64,000 nt of DNA. Origin: Acidithiobacillus sp. YTS05. GTDB lineage: Bacteria > Pseudomonadota > Gammaproteobacteria > Acidithiobacillales > Acidithiobacillaceae. The stretch covers positions 1,550,001-1,614,000 of the forward strand of contig NZ_CP094359.1 in the NCBI RefSeq assembly GCF_024396695.1, given 5' to 3'. The first letter of the stretch is position 1. Each line of letters begins with the position of its first letter. The translations under genes were made by a program, and so were the position numbers. Below are positions 20,482 through 27,177 of the stretch, piece after piece. The notes beneath the pieces are model-generated. The model was not told the origin of the DNA and did not search any database. It saw nothing but the letters and a program-made list of their open reading frames with translations.

Positions 20482-20726
20482 TCTTGCCTGAAATCCCCGC
20501 GCCACGCGGGGTTCCGGCCATCCGTGCTACGGGTGGGCATCTGTCAAAACGCCCCGAATCGACCACTTTCTCGGCCAGAGCCGTCTCTATTCTCTGTTTG
20601 GCCTGCGGTCGAGGGCGGTGGACTGGGTGGTCATGGCAGGCTCCGGGTTGATTGATCGCGCCACTATTCACGCGCTGAACGATCAAAAAGCCAAGCGCTG
20701 CCGAATAGGATAATCATTTATTTATC
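20482..20726. other. Non-coding stretch between ssrA and fic
   Basis: I see no gene here. A short plus-strand frame near 20634-20712 (MAGSGLIDRATIHALN and so on) has no ribosome site and no family resemblance. No direct repeat of the tmRNA 3' end, which would mark an attachment site, is visible. Confidence 0.4.
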
Positions 20727-20773
20727 GGGGTAATGGAATGGTTATTTACCCCAATTTAGGGTACGATTACCCC
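20727..20773 (+). promoter_or_regulatory. Repeated GGGGTAAT half-sites before fic (possible operator)
   Basis: GGGGTAAT at 20727-20734, then TTACCCC at 20746-20752 (an inverted pair), then ATTACCCC at 20766-20773 in the second orientation. The cluster sits in an AT-rich stretch 24-70 nt before the fic ATG, where a promoter is expected. It probably binds a repressor, possibly the Fic protein itself, which ends in a winged-helix-like domain (inference). Confidence 0.45.
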
Positions 20774-20796
20774 ATTGGCGGCTCCCGAGGTCCTTC

Positions 20797-21852
20797 ATGC
20801 ACTCACTCTTGCCCGATTACCTCGCCAAGCTGCGCTTTGATGCCCAGCAACTGGCGACGCTGCGCGCTCTGGGCGAGTACCGGGGCAAGCAGCAGCTATA
20901 CGTGGCGCAGTCGCCGGAGGTGTTGAGCGACTTGCGGCAGGTGGCCGTGGTGGAGTCCACCGAGTCATCCAACCGCCTGGAGGGCGTAGTGGTCGCGGCG
21001 CACCGCCTAAAGTCACTGGTGCTCAAAAACGCCACGCCGCAAAGCCTCTCCGAGCAAGAGGTGGCAGGCTACCGTGACGCGCTGGGTCTGATCCACGAAA
21101 GCGGCGAGCAAATGCCCTTCTCAGAGGGCACCGTCCTGCAACTTCACGGCATTCTGTATCGCTACATGCCACAGCCGGGCGGGTACTGGAAAGCCACGAA
21201 TAACGACATCGTCGAACGTCACCCCGATGGCAGCTCACGCATCCGTTTCCGGCCCGTGGCGGCGCATCTCACGCCCATGGCGATGACAGACATGATCGCG
21301 CGCTATCGCACGGCTCTGGATCAGCACCTCGCCGATCCCCTCGTGCTGGTTCCGCTGGCCATCCTCGATTTCCTCTGCATCCACCCCTTCCCGGATGGTA
21401 ACGGCCGCATGGCGCGGCTGCTGACCCTGCAGTTGCTCTACCACTTTGACTATGCCGTGGGCCGCTTCATCAGTCTGGAGCGCATCTTCGAAGAGTCGAA
21501 AGAGAGCTATTACGAAACGCTGGAAGCCAGTTCGCAGGGCTGGCATGACGGTGCCCACGATATCGCGCCGTGGCTGGACTATTTCTGGGGGGCACTGCTG
21601 CGGGCGTACAAGGAATTCGAGGAACGCGTCGGTACCATCGAACGCGGGCGCGGTGCCAAGGGCGATCGTGTGCGCGCCGAAATTCTCAAGCGCAACCTGC
21701 CGTTCTCAATCTCCGAAATCGAAGAAGCCTGCCCCGGCATCAGCCGCGACATGGTCCGCGTCGTCTTGCGCGCCATGAAAGCCGAAGGGCTGATCACGCC
21801 AACGGGCAAAGGCCGTGCGGCCAAATGGGAACAAACGGGGCCGAGGCCATGA
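20797..21852 (+). CDS. Fic family protein (class II, with C-terminal winged helix)
   Basis: A 351-residue Fic-domain protein. The catalytic loop HPFPDGNGRMARLL (about residues 194-207) matches the consensus HPFx(D/E)GNGR for AMP transfer to target proteins. An N-terminal SSNRLEG matches the inhibitory motif (S/T)xxxE(G/N) of class II Fic enzymes, so it is self-inhibited. The C-terminus (SEIEEACPGISRDMVRVVLRAM) looks like a winged helix. GAGG precedes the ATG. It is the only intact defence- or toxin-like gene of any size in this accessory region. The target is unknown. Such genes are frequent passengers of type I restriction operons, a stub of which follows. Confidence 0.88.
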   Translation: MHSLLPDYLAKLRFDAQQLATLRALGEYRGKQQLYVAQSPEVLSDLRQVAVVESTESSNRLEGVVVAAHRLKSLVLKNATPQSLSEQEVAGYRDALGLIHESGEQMPFSEGTVLQLHGILYRYMPQPGGYWKATNNDIVERHPDGSSRIRFRPVAAHLTPMAMTDMIARYRTALDQHLADPLVLVPLAILDFLCIHPFPDGNGRMARLLTLQLLYHFDYAVGRFISLERIFEESKESYYETLEASSQGWHDGAHDIAPWLDYFWGALLRAYKEFEERVGTIERGRGAKGDRVRAEILKRNLPFSISEIEEACPGISRDMVRVVLRAMKAEGLITPTGKGRAAKWEQTGPRP

Positions 21853-21889
21853 AGATGCTATCGGACAACTTTTGTCATATCTGCGGTAA

Positions 21890-21908
21890 TTGGGCGATAT
21901 CAGCCCAA
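21890..21908. repeat. Inverted repeat before the hsdM stub
   Basis: TTGGGC and GCCCAA separated by 7 nt (GATATCA). It lies 29 nt before the ATG of the hsdM fragment and could be a residual operator of that lost operon, or part of the fic terminator region. Confidence 0.35.
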
Positions 21909-21937
21909 CCAAACCTCTCGCATTTCAGGACGCATCC

Positions 21938-22027
21938 ATGAGCGCCAATTTCCAACAACTCGCCAACTTCATTTGGTCTGTCGCCGATCTGCTGCGCGGA
22001 CCGTATCGCCCGCCGCATGAGCGCTAA
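21938..22027 (+). pseudogene. 5' stub of a type I restriction methyltransferase gene (hsdM)
   Basis: An ATG with AGGA upstream opens a 29-codon frame. Its first 26 residues (MSANFQQLANFIWSVADLLR, then GPYRPP) match what I know as the start of HsdM, the N6-adenine methyltransferase subunit of type I restriction-modification. In HsdM the text goes on toward VMLPLTVLRR; here it stops after PPHER. A deletion has joined the stub to a fic gene whose ATG overlaps it by 11 nt. The rest of hsdM, and hsdS and hsdR, are absent from the window. Recognition is from memory of the family and should be confirmed by a protein search. Confidence 0.68.
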
Positions 22028-23007
22028 CCAGCCGCCCTATACCATCACCCCAGAGATCCTGAACCGGGTCGCCGCGATTAGCGAAGCTATCGGGCGGTTA
22101 ACCGTGCTCACTGACCAGGCGAGAGCATTGCGGCTGCGGCGCATCAATCGCATCCGCACCATCCATGGCTCGCTGACCATCGAGGGCAACGCCCTGAGCG
22201 AGGCGCAGATCACCGCGATTCTGGAGGGCAAGCGGGTCATCGCCCCGCCACGCCCCGCGAGGTGCAGGAAGTGAAAAACGCCTTGGCCGCTTACGACCGT
22301 TTCGACACCTGGAAGCCTAGTGTGGAAAAAGACTTGCTGGAAGCGCACCGGATTTTGATGTCCGGCCTGATCGATGAGGCAGGGCTGTATCGGCATGGCG
22401 GCGTAAGGATAATGGCAGGCCAGCAGGTGATTCACATGGCCCCGCCCGCAGATCGGGTTCCTCATCTGATGGTGGACCTCTTCGGCTGGCTGGCAGCCAC
22501 AGACGTCCATCCGCTCATTGCCAGCTCGGTTTTTCACTACGAATTTGAGTTCATCCACCCCTTTGCCGACGGCAATGGCCGCATGGGGCGGCTGTGGCAG
22601 AGCCTGATTCTGGCACACTGGAATCCTTTGTTCGCCAACATCCCAGTGGAAAGCCTGATCTTCGAGCACCAGGCCGAGTATTACCAAGCCTTGCAGGAAA
22701 ACACCCAAAAGACCGACTCCGCACCCTTCATCGCCTTCATGCTGCGGATGATTTTGGATACCGTGACCACCTCTACCCCCAAGTCGGCGAGCTGCTGGCG
22801 GCGATCCGGAGCGAGATGGGCCGCGAGGCGCTGCAATCCGCCCTGGGGCTCTCGGACCGCAAATCCTTCCGCGAGCGCTACCTCAAACCGGCTCTAGACG
22901 ACGGCTTGATTGCGATGACCATTCCCGACAAGCCCAACAGCCGCTTGCAGAAATACCGCTTGACCGACAAGGGCCGCCAGTGGCTAACGCAGCATGGCGA
23001 TGGATAA
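22017..23007 (+). pseudogene. Fic family gene broken by two frameshifts
   Basis: Three consecutive frames together give a whole Fic protein of the DUF4172/Fic type. Frame 1 (22017-22274) holds the inhibitory motif in SLTIEGNALSE. Frame 2 (from about 22258) begins VQEVKNALAAYDRFD and holds HPFADGNGRMGRLW. Frame 3 (from about 22781 to the stop at 23007) gives QVGELLAAIRSEMGREAL and a C-terminal helix-turn-helix region. The first shift lies in a CG-rich stretch near 22250-22260 (about 5 extra nt). The second is in a run of five C (22776-22780), where a sixth C would restore the frame. It could be a phase-variable tract or assembly error at the second site, but two lesions argue for a pseudogene. 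Confidence 0.78.
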
Positions 23008-23022
23008 GGCTAGGGGGAAGAG

Positions 23023-23262
23023 ATGGCACTGGACTACGCCACATTAGAGCTGCTCCGCCAGAACCACCCAGCGTGGCGTTTGCTGTGCACACATCACGCG
23101 CCGCTGGTGGCCGGTTTTCTGCACTGGGTGTTCATCGTGCCCAGTGTCCGCAATCTGTCTCAGGCCGTCCTGGACGAGGTCCACCACGGCGCCGTCGCTC
23201 TCGCATCGCGTATCTCCAAGCGCCTGCGTTGCATCTGGTTATTATCAAAACATCTCCGGTGA
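23023..23262 (+). pseudogene. N-terminal fragment of a DUF3375 (Wadjet JetA-like) gene
   Basis: A 79-codon frame with GGGGGAAGAG upstream. Residues 1-50 (MALDYATLELLRQNHPAWRL, APLVAGFLHWVFIVPSVR) resemble the start of DUF3375 proteins, the JetA component of Wadjet plasmid-defence and MukF/MksF-like complexes. Normal members are about 480 residues. After residue 50 the resemblance ends and the frame closes, so this is a remnant. No jetB, jetC or jetD follows. Identification is from recall of the family. Confidence 0.55.
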
Positions 23263-23287
23263 AGGTTGCGGCCTTTCGGGATCTATC

Positions 23288-23644
23288 CTAAAGGCATGGC
23301 GATAGAACCCAATCCGCCTGCATCTCCCGGATCACTTCAGGATGCTTTGCGGCGATCCGCAGCAATGTGCAGGCCGCGCCGGAAGGGTTACGCCGTCCCT
23401 GCTCCCAATCCTGAAGGGTACGGACAGACACCCCCATGAGTGCTGCAAATTGGGATTGGGATAGCCCGGCATGGATACGCGCCTGTACTACCTGGGGCAC
23501 GTCAACCGCATGAACAGCGCCGCGCTTGCCTGCCTTCATCTGGCGAACGGACTCCAGCAGTTCCGCCCCAATGTCTCGCCCGGCGCCGCGCTCCAGCAAC
23601 TCCTTTTCAGTCAGCATCGTAAGGGTCTCAACCAGCGTCATCAT
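23288..23644 (-). CDS. HigA-like helix-turn-helix antitoxin without a partner
   Basis: A 118-residue protein whose C-terminal two thirds is an XRE helix-turn-helix (ARIHAGLSQSQFAALMGVSVRTLQDWEQGRR), as in HigA antitoxins of the HigBA type, where the toxin gene normally lies just upstream. Upstream on this strand there is no HigB; a RelB stub on the other strand occupies the place. A TATAAT (23653-23658, minus strand) would start transcription at about 23646, only 1-2 nt before the first ATG. So either the mRNA is leaderless or translation begins at the ATG at 23617, after GAGA. It is probably an autoregulated orphan. Confidence 0.75.
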   Translation of the reverse strand: MMTLVETLTMLTEKELLERGAGRDIGAELLESVRQMKAGKRGAVHAVDVPQVVQARIHAGLSQSQFAALMGVSVRTLQDWEQGRRNPSGAACTLLRIAAKHPEVIREMQADWVLSPCL

Positions 23645-23672
23645 GAGAAGGAATTATACGGAGGATTCGATC

Positions 23673-23843
23673 ATGGCTCACTCCACGATGCTGCACGTCC
23701 GGGTGAACGACGAAATCAACCAGATCCCATTAGCGCAGACAGTTGTTCGGGTCGGGTATGGAGGCCTTCTTTCGGTAGGGTGGAATACGGGTGGAATACG
23801 GGTCTTGCCAAATTTTGCCAAAGAACCCACACTTGCGCCATGA
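23673..23843 (+). pseudogene. RelB/DinJ antitoxin N-terminal stub, now a 56-codon leader frame
   Basis: GGAGG stands 8 nt before an ATG that opens MAHSTMLHVRVNDEIN, the typical start of RelB/DinJ antitoxins. The resemblance ends after about 15 residues and the frame continues with unrelated sequence. The frame runs to a TGA that overlaps the parD ATG (ATGA). parD itself has no Shine-Dalgarno sequence. So the relic frame, with its strong ribosome site, probably delivers ribosomes to parD by translational coupling (inference). Confidence 0.6.
23781..23802. repeat. Two tandem 11-bp repeats upstream of parD
   Basis: TGGAATACGGG occurs twice head to tail, 38-59 nt before the parD ATG, inside the relic frame. 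It could be a ParD binding site, since ParD autorepressors bind short repeats, or a replication slippage product. Confidence 0.5.
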
Positions 23844-24091
23844 GTACGATGAACATCTCTCTCCCCGACACTCTGAAGTCCTTCGTGGATGAACAGGTCA
23901 GCCAGCGCGGCTATGGCACGAGCAGCGAGTACTTGCGCGAACTGATCCGCAAGGACCAGGACCGTCTGCAACTGCGGGGCTTGCTGTTGGCCGGAGTAGC
24001 ATCTGCCCCGGCGGGGCCCGCCGATGCCAGTTACTTCGACGGGATGCGAGATCAGATACGCAAGGCTGCCAAACCCGCTGCCAAGGCGTGA
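23840..24091 (+). CDS. parD: ParD-type antitoxin (CC2985 family)
   Basis: An 83-residue ribbon-helix-helix antitoxin. MSTMNISLPDTLKSFVDEQV is the beta-strand DNA-binding start, followed by GYGTSSEYLRELIRKDQD, the standard ParD signature. The C-terminal part (ASYFDGMRDQIRKAAK) is the toxin-wrapping segment. It overlaps parE by 4 nt and probably represses its own operon with ParE as co-repressor. The start is coupled to an upstream relic frame. It seems intact, in contrast to most genes around it. Confidence 0.87.
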   Translation: MSTMNISLPDTLKSFVDEQVSQRGYGTSSEYLRELIRKDQDRLQLRGLLLAGVASAPAGPADASYFDGMRDQIRKAAKPAAKA

Positions 24092-24417
24092 AGGCCAAGC
24101 CAGTCATCCCGCGTGAGCAGGCCAACAGGGATGTGGACGAGGCGGTCGCCTACCATTTGAATGCGGCGGGTGAAGCCGTGGCGCTCGGTTTCATCGATGC
24201 ACTGGAGAAGGCCTACGGCCACATCGCTCGTTACCCCGCCACTGAATCACCCCGCTACGCCCACGAACTGAACCTGCCGGGCCTGCGCACTTGGCCGCTG
24301 ACACGCTACCCGCACCTCGTGTTTTATGTTGAGCACCCGAACCACATCGATGTCTGGCGTGTGCTGCATGGCCATCGGGATATTCCGGCGTGGATGCAGG
24401 AGCCTGATGACGTGTGA
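24088..24417 (+). CDS. parE: ParE/RelE family toxin
   Basis: A 109-residue toxin of the RelE/ParE fold. Motifs are DVDEAVAYHLNAAGEAVALGF, then LPGLRTWPLTRYPHLVFY and VWRVLHGHRDIPAWM, typical for ParE proteins, which poison DNA gyrase. It starts with a GTG that overlaps the parD stop (GTGA), giving tight coupling to the antitoxin. The pair is complete. It probably stabilises what remains of the accessory region (inference). Confidence 0.87.
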   Translation: MKAKPVIPREQANRDVDEAVAYHLNAAGEAVALGFIDALEKAYGHIARYPATESPRYAHELNLPGLRTWPLTRYPHLVFYVEHPNHIDVWRVLHGHRDIPAWMQEPDDV

Positions 24418-24429
24418 CAGGGATGGGCA

Positions 24430-24516
24430 ATGAGCGCCTTCGTACCAAAAATCGACCAACAGCAGGTGCTCGATAGCGTGGAAGCCTATTTCCAGGCCTG
24501 CCACGCTCTGCGATGA
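24430..24516 (+). other. Short unassigned frame after parE
   Basis: A 28-codon frame reading MSAFVPKIDQQQVLDSVEAY and FQACHALR, with GGGATGGG-like sequence before the ATG. I do not recognise it. It may be the N-terminal stub of a larger lost gene, like others in this stretch. Confidence 0.3.
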
Positions 24517-24529
24517 GTCAGTGCCCGCC

Positions 24530-24616
24530 ATCAGTCTGCACTTGAAGCGCAGTTACTCCGACAAGGAGTTGACGCACGAGGCAACTGTTAAGCAGTACTT
24601 AATAGTTCAAACCGAT
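24530..24616 (+). pseudogene. Fragment of a RhuM-family gene
   Basis: The frame reads ISLHLKRSYSDKELTHEATV then KQYLIVQTD. This resembles the conserved core of RhuM (virulence RhuM, COG3943), where the segment reads like ISLHLKNIYADGEL followed by VKEYLTVQTEG. The match is lost on both sides, so it is a fossil of about 29 codons. RhuM genes are common passengers within type I restriction operons, in keeping with the hsdM and fic remnants upstream. Identification is from recall. Confidence 0.45.
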
Positions 24617-24920
24617 GCGAAGAAGTATTCGACTTTCTGGCCGGTTGCGGCATGGACGAGGAATGCTTTTACGATGCACTGCTGCGGATGTTCGAGCAGG
24701 CGCTGAAATATGTACTCGCCTTACACTGCAGTCGGCATTCCTCGCCCGGCCGGACCTTGTTACGTGCTTGGGTAGTAGCCAAGATAAGAAACGACTGCTC
24801 GCATTGCCTCAAACTATGCAGTATTTTGGTGGGTATGCCCTCCTTTGACTGTAACAGTTGCCCTAACCCGCCTGCGAGTGCAGATCACGGAATCTTTCGC
24901 GAAGCCTCGAGCGAGGCCAA
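24617..24920. other. Degenerate stretch before the amine oxidase gene
   Basis: A plus-strand frame (24652-24924; DEECFYDALLRMFEQALKYV) is open but has no ribosome site and no family I recognise. Base composition is lower in G+C than in the flanking genes. I take it as decayed accessory DNA. A promoter for the next gene should lie at its end but none is clear. Confidence 0.35.
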
Positions 24921-26027
24921 ATGATGCTGACTGCGCGTATCGCCATCGTCGGTGGCGGGCTGGCGGGACTCTATGCAGCCTATCTACTGGAGCAAAAGGG
25001 CATACACGATTATGTGCTCCTGGAAGCGCGCGAGGGTTGGGGCGGACGGATCGCCACGACGCCCAGCATTACCGAAAGTTCAGCACTGGATCGCTTCGAC
25101 CTCGGCCCAACATGGTTCTGGCCCGACTACCAGGCACAACTCGACCGCCTGATCCAGAGTCTGGGTCTGGAACGTTTCGCGCAATATGAAAAGGGAAGCA
25201 TGCTTGTCGAGCGCACGCCCCACGGCGCAGCGGAGTGGATGCCTGGCTACACCTACACGCCGCCGTCGATGCGGCTGGTCGGAGGCATGGGCGCATTGAT
25301 CGACGCTGTGCGGCGGACATTGCCAGCGCACAAGCTTTTGCTGAATCATCGCGTACAGCGCATACGCAGCGAGGGTCAGCATGTCGAACTGGACGTCGAG
25401 GCGGCGCAACAGGCCCTCACTTTCCGCGTGGAATCACTACTTCTGGCCGTACCACCGCGCCTGGCGGCGACCACCATCGACTTCCTCCCCGAGTTGCCGG
25501 GGCCGCTGCTGCAGGCCTGGAGAGCCACCCCCACCTGGATGGCGCCCCATGCCAAGTATCTTGCCGTCTACGACGAGCCATTCTGGCGCGCGCAGGGTTT
25601 GTCCGGAGAGGCGCGTAGCGCTTGTGGACCCCTCGGTGAAATGCACGATGCGTCCATGCCGGGTGGCAGTGCGGCCTTGTTCGGGTTTTTCGCCTTGCCC
25701 GCCGCGCTTCGCAAGGGAATCCCCGAGGAAACTCTCCGGTTGCACTGCCGCGCGCAGTTTGCGCGACTGTTCGGAGAGCGGGCGGCAACGCCGCGGGCGG
25801 ACTTTCTCAAGGACTGGGCCGCCGATTCCTGGACGGCGACTGAGGCGGACCAGAGTGAGGTCGCTCAGCATGGTTCGGCCCCACCTTCCTCGGCGGCAGA
25901 AGGTCCTTGGCGGGGACGACTCACTGGCATTGCCAGCGAATGGTCACCCCAGTTTCCGGGCTATGTTGCCGGCGCTGTCGAAGCGGCCGCGCTCGGCGTT
26001 GGCCAGCTATTACGACAAAAGACCTGA
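24921..26027 (+). CDS. FAD-dependent amine oxidase family protein
   Basis: A 368-residue flavoprotein. The N-terminal dinucleotide motif IVGGGLAGLYAAYLLEQKG, the glutamate in LLEAREGWGGRI, the LAVPPRLAATTI segment and the C-terminal PGYVAGAVEAA stretch match the flavin monoamine oxidase/protoporphyrinogen-oxidase-like family. No signal peptide is present, so it is cytosolic. The substrate is unknown. GAGG precedes the ATG by 5 nt; a second ATG follows immediately. It is convergent with rluC (15 nt between stops). It may be core or the last accessory gene; its high G+C favours core. Confidence 0.8.
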   Translation: MMLTARIAIVGGGLAGLYAAYLLEQKGIHDYVLLEAREGWGGRIATTPSITESSALDRFDLGPTWFWPDYQAQLDRLIQSLGLERFAQYEKGSMLVERTPHGAAEWMPGYTYTPPSMRLVGGMGALIDAVRRTLPAHKLLLNHRVQRIRSEGQHVELDVEAAQQALTFRVESLLLAVPPRLAATTIDFLPELPGPLLQAWRATPTWMAPHAKYLAVYDEPFWRAQGLSGEARSACGPLGEMHDASMPGGSAALFGFFALPAALRKGIPEETLRLHCRAQFARLFGERAATPRADFLKDWAADSWTATEADQSEVAQHGSAPPSSAAEGPWRGRLTGIASEWSPQFPGYVAGAVEAAALGVGQLLRQKT

Positions 26028-26042
26028 ACTGGCTTACGAGCC

Positions 26043-26987
26043 CTATGCGCCAGCCAGGGAATCCAGCAGCGTCGCAAGTTCTGCCGGTAATGGCGCCTCG
26101 ACGCGAATCATGCGTTCATCCCGTGGATGAGGGAACGCCAACAGGCTTGCATGTAGAAAAAGCCGCCGCAGCCCGCGCTCGCGAAAGCGGGCGTTGGCGT
26201 TCGCATCGCCATATTTTTCGTCCCCCAGCAGGGGGTGACCCAGGGCTTGCAAATGCACGCGGATCTGGTGCGTGCGGCCGGTCTCGAGCTCGGCCTCCAC
26301 CAGAGTACAGTCGGACAACCTTTGCAGAGGGGTGAAGCGCGTGGCGGCGGCCTTACCTTCCTGCTGATCTACCCGCACCATCCGTTCGCCCGAGCGCAGG
26401 GTATTTTTGCGCAGAGGCAGATCGACGCGACGCTCTCCCCCCACCCATTTCCCCCATGCCAGACCCAGATAGCGTTTCTGAAAGGCAGACTCGCGCAGAT
26501 CAGCATGCAGTTGGCGCAGCGCCGAGCGGCGCTTGGCCAGCAGCAGGCAACCGGAGGTCTCCCGATCCAGACGATGCACCAGTTCCAACTCGCGCAGTTC
26601 CGGACGCAGACTGCGCAGTGCCTCGATGACTCCCCAGGCGATCCCCGAACCGCCATGTACGGCCAGGCCACTGGGTTTGTCCAGGACGAGCAGCCGGTCA
26701 TCCTCATAGAGAATGCGCTGGCGTAGATCATCGGCGAGCCAGGACGAAACCTGGGGCGCAGGACTGGGGTCGGCCTGGCGCAGCGGTGGGACGCGCACCT
26801 GGTCACCCGGCGCCAGATGATATTGCGCCTTGGCCCGCCCCTTGTTCACCCGCACCTCGCCACTGCGCAGGATTTTGTAGACATGGGAGCGCGGCACCCC
26901 TTTCATCACGCGCAACAAAAAATTGTCCAGCCGCTGCCCCGCCTCTGCTTCTCCGATCTCCAGGTAGCGGACCCCGCTTTCTGCCAT
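26043..26987 (-). CDS. rluC: 23S rRNA pseudouridine synthase RluC
   Basis: RluC converts uridines 955, 2504 and 2580 (E. coli numbers) of 23S rRNA. The 314-residue protein has an N-terminal S4 RNA-binding domain (GQRLDNFLLRVMKGVPRSHV) and the catalytic aspartate in LVHRLDRETSGCLLLAKR. It is divergent from rne with 190 nt between, exactly as in E. coli and many relatives, which supports the RluC rather than RluD assignment. Confidence 0.93.
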   Translation of the reverse strand: MAESGVRYLEIGEAEAGQRLDNFLLRVMKGVPRSHVYKILRSGEVRVNKGRAKAQYHLAPGDQVRVPPLRQADPSPAPQVSSWLADDLRQRILYEDDRLLVLDKPSGLAVHGGSGIAWGVIEALRSLRPELRELELVHRLDRETSGCLLLAKRRSALRQLHADLRESAFQKRYLGLAWGKWVGGERRVDLPLRKNTLRSGERMVRVDQQEGKAAATRFTPLQRLSDCTLVEAELETGRTHQIRVHLQALGHPLLGDEKYGDANANARFRERGLRRLFLHASLLAFPHPRDERMIRVEAPLPAELATLLDSLAGA

Positions 26988-27177
26988 CTGCCAACTCCAT
27001 CGCCAAGGTTTGCGATTCTATTCTCATCTGTCATATATTGCGACGTAGGCCGCGCTGCAGTGAGAGTGCACCGGTCGAAGATACAGGTACAATCATCGGC
27101 TGCGACCGTATGTGCCGCCCAGTTCATGCAATACGTTGCGCTCCCCATTGTGGGTTTGAGCGCCGGAGAAGACAGTA

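Noticed and set aside
20448..20796. Attachment-site duplicate of the tmRNA 3' end
   Set aside because: I looked for the T-arm to CCA sequence again up to 26040 and found none, so integration at ssrA is only circumstantial.
22776..22781. Programmed frameshifting in the second fic gene
   Set aside because: A run of five C without a slippery heptamer or stimulatory structure, plus another lesion upstream, fits a pseudogene better.
20448..24920. Insertion sequence or integrase as cause of the remnants
   Set aside because: No transposase or recombinase signature and no terminal inverted repeats are visible; deletion seems to be the main process.
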